A stretch of DNA of 64,000 bases from Endocalyx cinctus (lineage: Eukaryota > Ascomycota > Sordariomycetes > Amphisphaeriales > Apiosporaceae): NCBI GenBank assembly GCA_001600455.1, contig BCKC01000002.1, forward strand, positions 1,240,001 through 1,304,000. Reading direction: 5' to 3'. A model generated the notes under the pieces. The model had not been told where the DNA came from. It did no database searches and was given only the letters and a program-made list of their open reading frames with translations. Positions 13,963 to 25,346 of the stretch are shown piece after piece (position 1 is the first letter of the stretch; the number at the start of each line of letters is the position of its first letter). The position numbers and the translations under genes were made by a program.

Positions 13963-15088
13963 CGGGGGTTTCTCCTTCTTCTTCTTTTTCACATTTAACT
14001 TTACGGTAACTACTTTCTACTCTTTCGACTTGGGAAAAGTAGATACTGATCGGATCTTTTTTATACGAAATAAGAATTTTATTTTTGGGTTTAATCATTT
14101 TGAGCGGCAACGAATCACGAAAACGAATAACGAAAGCGAATCACGAAAACGAATCACAAAAACGAATCACGAAAACAAGCTATCACCATCGGAAAGATTT
14201 GGGATATGAATTTGGGCATTTATGGGTTTTTTTATTGGAAGGATTTTTGATTGCTGTTACTCTTTTTTTTGAAACTTATTTTTTTTTATTCCCTAAGATT
14301 GTACATAAATTGTACCCTGGGTTTTTTTTTTAACATTCATCATATCATCATCATCGCTCTTATTTTGTTTTTATTTTTTTTAACGAGGACAGCGGGAAAT
14401 GGGAAAAAAGCGCAGGAAAAAAGTTTTTGATTTTTGGCAATGATACCCCGGCATTTGACAGCGTGGTTTGAGAATAGGCATGGCTAGAAGCAGCGAGAAG
14501 CGATCAGAAGCGGAATTAATGAGAAAAAAAAAATCCTTCATACTAAACAAACTTTAATCTTTCTACGTGAAGTCTGTGATTATTTAGTAGAGACCTTTGT
14601 TGACTTGTAGGATGAAGTGACCCGATAAATGAACCTAGCGTAGATTTGAGGTTGTTGTAGCGAGAATAGTTGTGACTGGGTTTGTTGATACTGTTATTAC
14701 AGTTTTAACAGAAGTAGTGCAAACACACACCCGTCATAGCGATGGTTACGTAAATACGGATAAGCTAAATAAGTTGAGGCTTGAAAAGGGGCAAATGATT
14801 ATACATAATTTTGTAAGACATCCAGGCAGTCCTTTTTTGGAGTACATCATTTGATACATGGGATTCTATGAATATATCGCAAAATAACCCGAGCAAAGTC
14901 TTCACTCAGCCAGTTTATTTGGCATATGATACACCGGATAAAGCTTAAAAAAGTGAAATAACTTTTCGTTCATTGAATCATGAGTATTCTAAGTAGGAGA
15001 GATCTAACTTAATATGGTGATACAGTAATGGTACAGTCTATATGGACGTGATCATGAAATACTTATACATGCTCATTAGATTTCTTTT
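13963..15088. other. 1.1-kb convergent intergenic stretch
   Basis: 3' flanks of the acidic orphan gene (plus) and the NADH dehydrogenase gene (minus). It contains a 13-bp tandem repeat (listed separately) and many T runs. Small open frames here look accidental. Confidence 0.55.
14112..14176. repeat. 5 x 13-bp tandem repeat
   Basis: Five adjacent 13-bp units with consensus GAATCACGAAAAC and only three substitutions in total. It lies about 150 bp past the stop of the 383-aa gene, probably in its 3' UTR. The unit length is not a multiple of three, so it is unlikely to be coding. Confidence 0.9.
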
Positions 15089-16899
15089 TCAAAATCTCGA
15101 TATATCCCGACCGAAGACCCAAGTCATAAACCAATAAACCGGCACCATGATCTTGTTCCTGATACTCATGCTCTTAGTGAGATAAGCCGTACGCCAGAGA
15201 ATCCACTACGGGCGCATCATCATCCAGAATGTCAGCAATCCAGTCAGCTTCGAAAAAAAAAAAAGAGGATACGGAATGAATAGAAACGTAATACTTACGG
15301 CCGCGCGCCCCGTCAACTCATCAGCGCCGCTCTGATGAATCGCCTTCCAGCTTCCGAGATACGTCATGGTGCCCCAATTCCGGAACTTGAAGGGTTTCCC
15401 GTCCACGTCCCCTTTGTTCAGGCGTTTAGCCAGGTGAGCGGCCTGCTGGCTGGCGACCTGGGCCGTGGCGGGGAACCTCTGACCTTCGACGACGCTGCAG
15501 TCGCCGATGGCGTAGACGTCCGGCAGCGGCTCGCCGTCGACTTCTTCCGCTTCTCCCGCTTGTCTTGGGGTTTTCGCCGTCTCGGTATTGGCGCTATTGT
15601 TCGTCATGACGCGTAGATGGATATCGGTGACCAGACCTCCTGTCTTGGCATCTTTTTCTAATCGTAGCATATTTGAGGAGGATGATGTTGACTGTGTACC
15701 GCCGGACGAAGAAGCGTTCTGGGATATGCGACGGTCTCGAAACGTTTTGGACTCGAGCTTTTGGACTAGCGGGTTCTGCATCAGCCCGGTACTCCAGACG
15801 ACGATGCCCGCCTCGACCTCCTCGTCTCCGTACTCCTTGATCTTCAGCTTCAGACAGCCCTCGCAATCCTCGTCGGGCCGGATGCGCGTGAGGTGATGCT
15901 CGGTCTTGACCGCGATGCCGGATCTCTTAAACACGTCCATCGCGTACCCGGCGAGCTTCCGATCGAACATGGGCAGGACCTTGGGCGCCACGTCGTACAC
16001 GGTGACGGAGGCGAACCGCGTCAGTTCCGGGTACGTCCGGGACAGGTCCTCGTGGATGAGGTCGTGCAGCTCGGCCGCGAACTCGATGCCCGTCGGACCG
16101 CCGCCCACGACGGCCACGTGCAGGAGCTTGCGCCTCTCGGCGTCCGTCGTCACGGGCAGGGCCGCCTTCTCGAACGACTGCAGGATCCGCATCCGGATCT
16201 TGCGCGCGTCCCCGACGTCCCGCAGGAAGTTGGCGTGCTCTCGGACCCCCTCGATCCCGAACGTTTGGCTGTACGACCCGACGGCTACGACGAGCTTGTC
16301 GTATTCGACCTCGAACAAGGCGCCCTTTTTCTTGCCCGGCTGCTCCGGAGTTGGAGATGATGACGTCGTCGTCGTCGTCGTGGGAAACGTCTTGGAGGCG
16401 AGGTCGTCCGACGTGTTCGCTTCCACGCGGATCACTTTACGCTCGAAGTCGATGTCGTCGGCCCATCCCTGATGGAATTTGTCGAGGCCCAACCTCCGGA
16501 CGGATTCGAGCACGGTCCGAAACTCCAGAGTCCCGACCGAGGTCCCCGCCAGTAGAGGGGTGAAGACGAAATAGGAACGAGGCGATATCATAACCGTTTC
16601 GAATTTCTTCGGGTCCAGGGTCCGGGCTAAGGCATACCCGGCCCAACCGGACCCCAATATCACCACTCTCTCCTTCCTTCGTCCTGCCGCATGTGAACTT
16701 CTAAGTTTAGCGGTAATGTCTATAGGTGGGATGATAAAAGGGATGACTTATCTGGTAGGGTAGTCGGTGGAGCTGCGGCAGCGAGGGTGCTTGCATGACG
16801 CAGTGTTCGGTGCTGATAAAATGTTGGTCTAGCACCGACGTTTAGGATCGGAACACCTGGGACTGCTTTCGTGGAGAGGATTATACTCGGTCTAGCCAT
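15089..16899 (-). CDS. Type II (alternative) NADH:ubiquinone dehydrogenase, mitochondrial
   Basis: About 550 aa in three exons. The last two are firm: exon 3 is 15089..15205 and exon 2 ends at 15299 (donor GTAAGT). The enzyme is a rotenone-insensitive, non-pumping NADH dehydrogenase of the inner mitochondrial membrane. The first Rossmann motif is VVILGSGWAGYALA and the second is VAVVGGGPTGIEFAAEL. The FAD site is DVYAIGDCSV, and AQVASQQAAHLAKRLN follows. The C-terminal membrane anchor ends FGRDISRF, encoded by the 117-nt exon 3. No EF-hand insertion is visible, so it is NDI1- or NDE2-like rather than NDE1-like. The presequence comes from exon 1 (MARPSIILSTKAVPGVPIL). An upstream ATG at 16932 is possible. 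The exon 1/2 junction is ambiguous: 16748/16700 (GT-AG, weak) or 16752/16683 (AT-AG). Confidence 0.92.
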
Positions 16900-19461
16900 A
16901 TTCTTACTACCTATAGTGAAAGGAAGATGCATCTCAAGACACAACAATGAGCTTGAATCTCTATTCGGTATTTATCTAAGAAATAAGGCTATTAAATTTT
17001 ATCGTGTAGCGAAAATTCCCCGGATGGATGTTTGTAATCACTAGTCAGAGTGATCACTGGCCATTGTCAAATTTTCAACGCCGATGGTCGCCCCCCTTCG
17101 TCTCTTGGCCCCTTGAACATTAAGAACTCAATTAAAAAGGTAAACACGGAACGGAATTCACTTCAACATAATGAATGATACAAGTCTTTTTTTTTGTTCT
17201 CTCTCATTTTGAAATATGTCGTGATTTCCTCTTTATTGATATACAATGGATATTACCTAGATAGCTCAAGATATTGAATAAAAGATGACTTAACAACTTC
17301 ATCACCGAGTATCATATTAGTGGTTCTGACAGCTCGTGAATAGAACTTGGCGCATATAAACTTACCTACCTAAGTACTTAAGTACGGTACTAAGTAGTGA
17401 ATAACCGTAGATGCCGAAGTGAAATAGCACACTACAGCCCTGGGAGATTAGGTTAACCTAGCTTTTTTACAACGAGGGAATACCTGTTATAACGCTGTAC
17501 TTGGTAGTGATTACAGGTACTTGCTTATAGTAATACCGGTAGACCTAAGTAAATTTAAAATAAGGTTGTTTATTAATCATAAAGACTGACAGACACCGGA
17601 CAAGAAATAAATGAATTCTTCCTTTCTTTCTCACGTCATTTTTCATTTCATTTCATTCTTTTTATCTTCGACGGAGGATACTTTCTTTTATTATCTTCCT
17701 CCGAGTATAACCAATGAAGCATCTCATAAGATTACTTAAGTAATCATATAGGTAAGGTTGCCCAGGCCCGATATGATATTACACGTAGGTATTCCTGCAT
17801 TACGGCGTATGAATTGCCTCAGCTGTGCATTATTTTTTTCATTGCCAAGTATGTCAGCTCGGTTCAGCTAAATTTATACCAGCAAACCCCCAACATCTCT
17901 ATCTACTTAGGTACCTATTTAGGGTCTTACTGTGGACTTAACGTGGGACTTGTACCAATCAATAGCGAGTATTTCTCCTTTGAGATACGTGTAACCCCCC
18001 TGGAATACGTAGACGTATGTAAGTAAGCTTTCTTATTAAGATGAAAGCATCTTTACGTATTACTACTCCTACTCCGTACACTACGCTACATTGAATTGAT
18101 ATCCCACATTCCAAACTAGCGGTCTACTCCATATATGGATGTATTACAGTTACCTGTCCTGCCTGTCAATACTGGGGTATGTATAATGTCTTTCCTTTTT
18201 TTTTTCTTGTCTTTGTAGTATGTACAGTACGTTGTCATTATCGTTCTTTATCTTCAAATATTTACTATAATAAGTACATACATCCCGCTGCATTAGTCTT
18301 ATGTTTAAAATGAGTAGTTCGAACGATACCGTTTTTCACCTGTGGAATCAGCAATCCATACCCTTCCTAGTATAAAGTACATAAAGTACCTTACGTAGTA
18401 CTTCATTACTTATACTTAGGAATATATGACGTTATTAATAATTACTTAGGTATTTCCCTGATTGGTAATGTACTTCAGATCCTAACTACTTTGTACTATT
18501 CACAAGTATATCATTGTTATCGTCATCATCGTCATCCTAAAATCTTATGTGGAAATCGTTCATCTTCTTGTTGGTTTTCTATAAAATCCTTATTCAGACC
18601 TAAATAACAAAAAAAGAAAAGACTTATCTTCCAAAATATCTTATCATATTGTATAACATAACAAGGAAAAGTTATCGAGTATTAAATTTATATTATATAT
18701 ACACACATACATATATATATATCCATTGGATATATATACCTAAGCTTCTGCTTATAATGAAATTCCTACCTTACTACCTGCAGCAGGCTGTGTAACATCT
18801 AGCGTAGCTATCATATTAACGCTGATGTGCCCATCCAGCCATCCTCCTACTGTATCTTCCGCCAACTAAGAACTAACATGAAAGATTGACATTGGCCCAC
18901 CCGAGGACTGTTTTCTATAATTTACTGGGTCGCCCGGTCAAAGATCCTGAATGAGCATTAGGTCCCTTTCAATCGGTCTATATTTATTCAACCCCCAATC
19001 TCTCGGTCGGGTTTACTTGGTGTTTAAGTCAGTACGATACCGAAATACGACATATAATATGTACGTTAAAACTACCTAAACTCTTGAACCTAATCTATCA
19101 TTATTGAAATTGTTTTGGGAATATCCATATTATACCAACATAACCTTTCAAATTCACCTGCTCAAAATTCATTTGTTTCTCCCAGGCGAACCTTCGTTTT
19201 TTTTTAATTAATGATACTTTACTATCGTACTTACTCAACTACTCCATCGCACATTCTATTTTTGTCTATCATTTAGTATACAACCCGCCTCTAACTTCAC
19301 TCCGCTAGTATCGTCCACACTCCCGGCGCTTCCGGCTCCACAAATATTGTCCAACCATACTTTTTCTCTCTACATAAAGGTCACGGTACTCTCTAACTTT
19401 CTGTGCATATTCACGTCAGCCACTTCCGAATTGTTTGGGTAGGGGTAATCCGGGCTACGCC
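16900..19461. other. 2.6-kb divergent intergenic stretch
   Basis: Long AT-rich spacer between divergent genes. It is rich in short palindromic words of the AGGTACCT / AAGTACTT / CCTAGGTA kind, for example around 17370-17400, 17905-17930 and 18380-18480. No coding segment is supported. The last 200 bp before 19462 is the leader of the hydrolase gene. Confidence 0.5.
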
Positions 19462-22029
19462 ATGTCGACTGTAACGATGCCACCTCTGCGGGTCGTAACA
19501 TCTGAACTTTCGCAGGATGTTCGTGACCCAGCAATTTCCGATGAGGAGGGATTACCCTCTTCCGAAGGCGAGGAGCCTCTTGATATCGATCAAGATGGTG
19601 TTCAGTCTATCATCCAACCTGCTATAAGTCCGGTTGCGACTAGACTTACTTCGCCTAACACGCCCGCCGCCGAAAAGGCAGCTGCTATGGACCGTTTACC
19701 TGGAGGCGGCTTGTTCAGCGTGATGGAAAACACGGTCACCTCTTATTCAGAAAGAATATCCGCGAGGTCGAAGCCTCCACAAAAACTGCAATTAGAGTCG
19801 ACTTCGGAAACTTCGGCACCTACCACCAACCAGACTCGTCAGTCCAGAGGTTTATCATTGGGTCAATTGACCCCGAACTTACCGCAGCTCACTAGGCTTC
19901 CGTCTCCCTGGCGTTCCAGTACGAGAGAATCGACTCAGAATGACCAGAAATATGCTTTCTCGAACGTCTTCGGCCAAAATCGGCACCAGAGGTCTTCCTC
20001 CGGAGGGGCTGACACTTTGAAGAAAATACGAGAAGCTTTGCCATCTATAAATTTACCTTCATTCTTCTCCGGACCGTCGACTGCTAAAAGTTTGGAATCT
20101 GAATCAAAACAGCATGATATATCTAGAGATGGTTTGGTCGAGCCAAAACGGATGTCTGTGGGTACGAAACCGGTCACCGCGGGCCGAGAAAGCCGGTCGC
20201 GTAGCCAAACTAATTTGATGGATGGGTCAAATCACCTAAGAGGTTCATCTACTCTGCCTATTATGTCTCGGCCACCTTCTACAAGATCCAATCGGCCACA
20301 CGCGCTAAGAAGGTCCACTTCTGACGAGTCCATGCTATACCACTCACTATCTCGAGTTTCGTCGTTTGGTGATGACGATAGGTGGGATCATATCCGGGAA
20401 CAGAAGAATAGCAGATTCAAGGCAATTACCGACAGCTGGGATACGCCTACTTTTAAATTACCGCAGTTACCACAATTACCAAGCATTCCGAGTATTCTAC
20501 CGGCACCACTGAAAAGAAACAGTGTGGTGATACCTGAAATGTCCGACGTATCTCCCATGTCCTCATCTATGCTCGACGTTGGACGAGGTGTAAGAGATAA
20601 CAGTATGTCGGATCTCGACAAAGCGCTGGAAGCTCTGACCGGCGATATAGTCGTGATGGGTGGTTATCGAGGTTCAGTTTTGAGGTCCACAAAAAATAAC
20701 CGCCAAGTATGGGTTCCCGTGAAAGTCGGATTGAATATCCGAAAAGTGAATCTCGAGGTTGGCTTAAGCCCGGAGGACGAGGAGAGGATGGAACAGACAA
20801 TTTTCGCGTCGGGAATGCTGCAGAATATAGGGCCCGTGGACATTTCGAGAAAATTATTCAAGAGATTGAGAGAATGCGAAAATGCGAGGACGGGGAAGTT
20901 AAGAGTTTGGGATTACGGCTACGATTGGCGGCTAAGCCCTCATTTGCTTTCGCGTAAGCTTGTGAAGTTCCTAGAAACGCTGCCGTCAAACCAAGACAAC
21001 CAGACACCAAATCGAGGCGCTCTTGTGATAGCACATAGTCTGGGTGGCGTGATCACTCGTCACGCCGTTAACCAGCGACCGGAATTATTTTCCGGAGTCA
21101 TCTATGCTGGCACTCCCCAGAGATGTATCAACATTCTTGGACCATTTCGAAATGGGGACGCCGTCCTCTTCAATGAGAAGGTTCTCACGGCGCAAGTGAA
21201 CTTCTCGTTAAGGACAAGTTTTGTGTTTCTACCTGAAGACGGGTTCTGTTTTATTAATAAGTACACGGGAGAAGAGTTTCCCGTCGATTTCTACGATCCG
21301 GCAGATTGGGCAAAGTACGCGCTTTCCCCCTGTCTCGAGCCAGCTTTGCCTTCGTACAACGCTCGCGCGACAAGTTTTGGAAATTCGTTACGAGAGTTCT
21401 CGGAGAGGTTACAGACGCCGTTACGAAGTCGAGGAAATAGTACAGCCAGCGAATATCGTCCGCCTCAATCACCCACTCGGAATCTCTTAGCTGAAGCGGC
21501 TCGTAAGATAGAAGTTTCACACGATCGCACTATCGCACCGCAATTAGGAACGCTCCAGGGTGACCAGCAGACAGCAACAAAGCAGCCTCTCTCTCGACCA
21601 TCACAAGAACTTAAGAGTCGCGGTAAATACATGGAGTATCTAACCCGCACCCTAAACGAAACGAAGAAATTCCGATCGGAGACGGCTTTCGATCCGAAAC
21701 ACGCCAAATCCAACGCGTATCCTCCTCTCGCCGTGATCTACGGAAAAGATATCCCGACGGTTTGGGGCGCGCATGTGACGTCGCGAGAGGCGATCGCTTG
21801 TGCGGACGCCTACGACGACTTAGTTTTCAGGAGCGGAGACGGCGTAGTCCTCTCCCGAGAAGCTATGCTCCCCAACGGATATGAAATGGTTAAAGGAGGT
21901 CGCATCAGTACCGACCGCGGGCATATCACCATGCTCGGCGATCTGGAAGCGGTCGGAAAGGCACTACAAGCCGTTATCAGGGGACGTCAAAAGGGGATAG
22001 GTCTCGGGGGAGATGTCTTAAGTAAATAA
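19462..22029 (+). CDS. LCAT-superfamily alpha/beta hydrolase with long disordered N-terminus
   Basis: Intronless, 855 aa. The C-terminal half resembles lecithin:cholesterol acyltransferase/PDAT-type enzymes: VVMGGYRGSVLRS near the oxyanion strand, the DYGYDWRLS signature, and a nucleophile elbow AHSLGG with Ser526. A likely Asp793 (SGDGVV) and His821 (DRGHITMLGD) complete the triad. These enzymes transfer or hydrolyse acyl chains of glycerolipids; the substrate here is unknown. Residues 1-370 are low-complexity and Ser/Pro/Arg-rich, with many RRSTS or SRSQT-like sites that could be phosphorylated. A second disordered insertion (about 660-750) splits the hydrolase before its Asp/His part. No signal peptide is seen, so it is probably cytosolic or peripheral. 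The ATG at 19462 is the first in frame. Confidence 0.85.
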   Translation: MSTVTMPPLRVVTSELSQDVRDPAISDEEGLPSSEGEEPLDIDQDGVQSIIQPAISPVATRLTSPNTPAAEKAAAMDRLPGGGLFSVMENTVTSYSERISARSKPPQKLQLESTSETSAPTTNQTRQSRGLSLGQLTPNLPQLTRLPSPWRSSTRESTQNDQKYAFSNVFGQNRHQRSSSGGADTLKKIREALPSINLPSFFSGPSTAKSLESESKQHDISRDGLVEPKRMSVGTKPVTAGRESRSRSQTNLMDGSNHLRGSSTLPIMSRPPSTRSNRPHALRRSTSDESMLYHSLSRVSSFGDDDRWDHIREQKNSRFKAITDSWDTPTFKLPQLPQLPSIPSILPAPLKRNSVVIPEMSDVSPMSSSMLDVGRGVRDNSMSDLDKALEALTGDIVVMGGYRGSVLRSTKNNRQVWVPVKVGLNIRKVNLEVGLSPEDEERMEQTIFASGMLQNIGPVDISRKLFKRLRECENARTGKLRVWDYGYDWRLSPHLLSRKLVKFLETLPSNQDNQTPNRGALVIAHSLGGVITRHAVNQRPELFSGVIYAGTPQRCINILGPFRNGDAVLFNEKVLTAQVNFSLRTSFVFLPEDGFCFINKYTGEEFPVDFYDPADWAKYALSPCLEPALPSYNARATSFGNSLREFSERLQTPLRSRGNSTASEYRPPQSPTRNLLAEAARKIEVSHDRTIAPQLGTLQGDQQTATKQPLSRPSQELKSRGKYMEYLTRTLNETKKFRSETAFDPKHAKSNAYPPLAVIYGKDIPTVWGAHVTSREAIACADAYDDLVFRSGDGVVLSREAMLPNGYEMVKGGRISTDRGHITMLGDLEAVGKALQAVIRGRQKGIGLGGDVLSK

Positions 22030-23646
22030 AAGGAGTCAAGGCGGAAGGGTGGTATATTAATGCTACTGGAATAGGATGGATTATTGTTATCAAGATGAAA
22101 AAAAAAAAAAAGTTCAATTAGACTCAAAAGTAGCACGCGCTGCACTCTTCGGTTAGGATCATACCCAGTCATAGCTCTTAAAATATCGCTAGCATTCGCA
22201 TTCAAAAATTTACACTATACCTGATATCAGTGGGCTGAATACCTTTATTTCCCTTTCGCCGTAGTTTGTTAATCCTTAAATCCTGAAGATAAATAAGTCT
22301 TGATTGGGCCATTCCGGTACAAGTGCACATCAATACTTCACACACTAAGAGATATAGAAGACTGCCTAAACTACCTATATCGTCTAGCGAATGGGCGGGT
22401 AAGACGACGGATCATATTCTGAAACGATCGTATCCATATAGAAAAGCTTAGTACCTAGCTCAGCCCATATACGATCGCCCATGGCAGGGTATGTATGCAG
22501 GATGCGATAGACTGTTATATCTTGGAGGCGGCCATTTCGGCCGCTTTAAACGTCATAGGGGTGAGATGAGATACCGCCTCGATTTCGTGCTACCAAATCT
22601 CGAGACTACTCCGGATTACATGTCACTTTATACTAGAACCAGTGAGAATTTGGTCTCTTTCTTTCTCTTTCTCACGCACACACGATGAAAAAAGAGGGAA
22701 CAGAGCTTTCCAACTACGAGATTAGAATTATTAACCCCCCATTCCTTCTCACAGCTCAGTCCCCTTTTTTCTTGGCAGTTCAGCAACCCTGCCCCCTTTA
22801 ATTCTCCACCTTTGGAGATGCTAGTACAGTCTACTCCGTAGGAATATGCTTGTATAGCCCGGTCGGGGTCATCTTATTAAATCCATTTATAGTAACGATT
22901 TCCCGGGGAGAAGAGTAAATCGGCATTTGGGAGTGTTGGAGCACCGACACCCACACAGATACACACACAGCGACTGGTGCATGTTCAGCTCAAACTCCCA
23001 GATACGAATAGGGATTACACGATGAGATGCGGCCACTAGTATAGAAAGAAGACAACTAATTAACTAAGTAATTAATAGAAAAATAAACCAGGTTTTTTTT
23101 TTTTCTTTTTAGCTGAAGTTATAAAGCGAAAATCATTACCGCACTTATTTACTACGTCAATTCTTCATAATGGTAAGCTTACCTGCTTTTCGATTCTCTT
23201 TCGTCTACGTTGATCTCTTGATCGTATAATGATACAGGTTACTGCTATACCGTAGAGGCTTCTTCTTAATTTCATGTGAATTCTTTTTCTTTTTCTTCCT
23301 CTTATATGTTCTTATTTTGAATAAATATTAAGAAAAGGACTTGTCGATTTTGTCAGTACTATACGTGGTGTGAAATTACCTCTAGAGCGAATAATAACAT
23401 CACCTGCCGGAGAACTGCGCGAACTTTGGGTTATATATATATATATATATATCATTAGAAATTGGTCGCCGGTCTTAAGAAACAGCCTACGTAGACGCCA
23501 AGAACTTGACCCGTCACGGAAAGGATATGAGTGAAGGGAGAGGAAAGGGGTCGAGCGGAATCGAACGAGAAGAAAATCCCCCCGAAAAAAACATAGAAAA
23601 TAAGCAGAGAAAGAGCGAGGAGGATATATCTACGCAAAAAGCGGTT
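22030..23646. other. 1.6-kb intergenic stretch
   Basis: No supported gene. It contains a short perfect hairpin, GCGGCC-ATTTC-GGCCGC, at about 22528-22544, and a (TA)n run at 23432-23452 about 200 bp before the next start codon. Open frames of 60-80 codons here have no protein-like character. Confidence 0.5.
23432..23452. repeat. (TA)n microsatellite
   Basis: About ten TA units upstream of the Cys-rich membrane protein gene. Confidence 0.85.
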
Positions 23647-24823
23647 ATGGATACCGAAACGGTGGCCTCGGTGACGGCGTCGTCCAAGGTCGACGGCCAG
23701 TCGGCTCTGACGACGACCTTCTCCCCTCCCGCGGGCTGCTTCGCGTCGGACGCCTTCTACGCCGTCCAGGCGACCAACGACCAGCAGTACTTCGTCCAGG
23801 GCCCGCGCGCGGGCTCGACCAGCTGCTTCCCGGACTCGTACACGGCCGACCCGACGGCTTTCTACTCGCCCGGATTCTGCCCCGTGGGGTACACGAGGGC
23901 TTGCTCGACCGTGACGGTCGTGCCGCCGCTGAGCGAGACGCATTATACTTGTTGTCCGAAGTAAGTCTTTTTTTTTTTCGCCCTTTTCAAAGAGAAAATT
24001 AGTGTACATAATAATATTTGTTCACGTATTACGTACTCGTGAAAAAAAAAAACTAACTTTTTTTTCCTTTTTGCTCATCAGGATAGAATCATCCACCTTC
24101 ACCTGCGGCCCATCCATCAACTTCCAACACCCCTGGGAGTCCAACCTCGGGTGCGTCTCCGTCTTCACCGACCCGCTGACGATCCCGACGGTGAAGACGG
24201 TGCGCGGATCCAGCACGATCACGACGAACACGGACGTGACGCTCACGCCGTCCTCGGGCGGCGGCGGCAGCACCGTCTACGCGTACAGCATCCAGGTCGC
24301 GCGGCAATCGACCGACAACAACAGCCAGCCCACGACGGTGACCCTTCCGGGGACGAGCAGCGGCAGCAGTAAAGGCAGCGATAGCAATTCTAGTAGTAGC
24401 AGCGCTAACCGCAGCGTCGCTATCGGGGTCGGCGTCGGCGTCGGCGTCGCCGTGTTGCTCGCCATCGTGGGCGTTTACCTGTTCTGGAAGAAGAGGCGGA
24501 CGCAGCGGCTCGACGCGGAGAAATCGGGCCTCGCCGAAGTGGACGGCGCGGGACCCGGAGGATTAGGAGGAGGACCGGGGGCACGCGATCCCGAAGGTAT
24601 TACTTCTGCTGGTTCTGTCGGTCCTAGAATACCCGATACCCCTATCGAGGTCCCGGCTACGGCCGTCGACCCTAATAAACGTTTTATCACGCCCGATCCC
24701 GTCTTCGAGCTGCCGGAAGATCATCGGGCTCTTAACGAGACGCCCGTGGCGGAGCTGATGGGCGATACGGAGCCGAGGAGGTCGAGGACTTCGTCTTTGA
24801 CGTCATCGCCGGCGGTGCGGTAG
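23647..24823 (+). CDS. Single-pass, Cys-rich, Ser/Thr-rich membrane protein
   Basis: join(23647..23960,24082..24823), 351 aa. Layout: a short N-terminus, then a Cys-rich part (ALTTTFSPPAGCFASDAFY, GFCPVGYTRACSTV, HYTCCPK, then FTCGPSINFQHPWESNLGC), a Ser/Thr-rich stalk, one membrane span (VGVGVGVAVLLAIVGVYLFW) followed by KKRR, and a disordered cytosolic tail. This design resembles fungal WSC/Mid2-like cell-surface proteins and a common Pezizomycotina family of unknown function; sensing or adhesion is inference only. No clear signal peptide is seen after the chosen ATG; the frame is open further upstream to 23506, including an ATG at 23527, but that adds only a charged stretch. The intron (donor GTAAGT, acceptor CAG) joins K-I in frame. 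Confidence 0.78.
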
Positions 24824-25254
24824 AGAGAGGGGATATATGCCTTTTTTGTTTTTCATTCTAACTAACTTTTTCTCCTCCTCCTCTTCTTCTTCTTATTCTC
24901 AATATATACCCCTGGTTCTTTTTATATAAAACGAAAAACTTAACGAGGTACACTTCGTATGAACTCGTATTTTATTTGCTTATTTCATGATGAATGGGAT
25001 GTTGGATAATTGTTTTGGATCGAATTTAGAAAAGGGGGGGATTCAGAGATAGGCTTTTTTTTTTAAAAAAAAAAAACAAAAAAACTTGCCTTAGATAGCA
25101 GAGGGGTAATATATATGAACGTATAAATATATACATACTACTTAACCAAGTGTACATATAGTAAATGGCTGTGCTGTCATTGAATCATTTCTCCCCCCTT
25201 CGTTACCGACCCCCAACCTTCGCCGCAAAACCCCCCAGCATTCATCCCCCCCCC

Positions 25255-25286
<32 letters not shown>

Positions 25287-25346
25287 TAGAAAGGGGATCT
25301 TTCCCGTTCTCCCTAAGGCATATAATTTTTCTCCGTCCCTTTCTCC
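24824..25346. other. Convergent 3' spacer with C/T homopolymer block
   Basis: 3' flanks of the membrane protein gene (plus) and the ABM gene (minus). It has a T-run/A-run block at 25051-25087 and a run of about 17 C followed directly by about 25 T at 25246-25287. No gene is supported. Confidence 0.55.
25246..25287. repeat. C17-T25 homopolymer block
   Basis: One continuous pyrimidine strand made of a C run followed by a T run. Exact lengths may be unreliable in the assembly. Confidence 0.8.

Noticed and set aside
15335..16563. Several plus-strand frames of 70-190 codons opposite the NADH dehydrogenase
   Set aside because: Antisense shadows of a GC-rich exon, with no family features and no splice logic.
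24022..24690. Minus-strand frames opposite the Cys-rich membrane protein
   Set aside because: Shadows of the GC-rich exon; they lack starts and domains.
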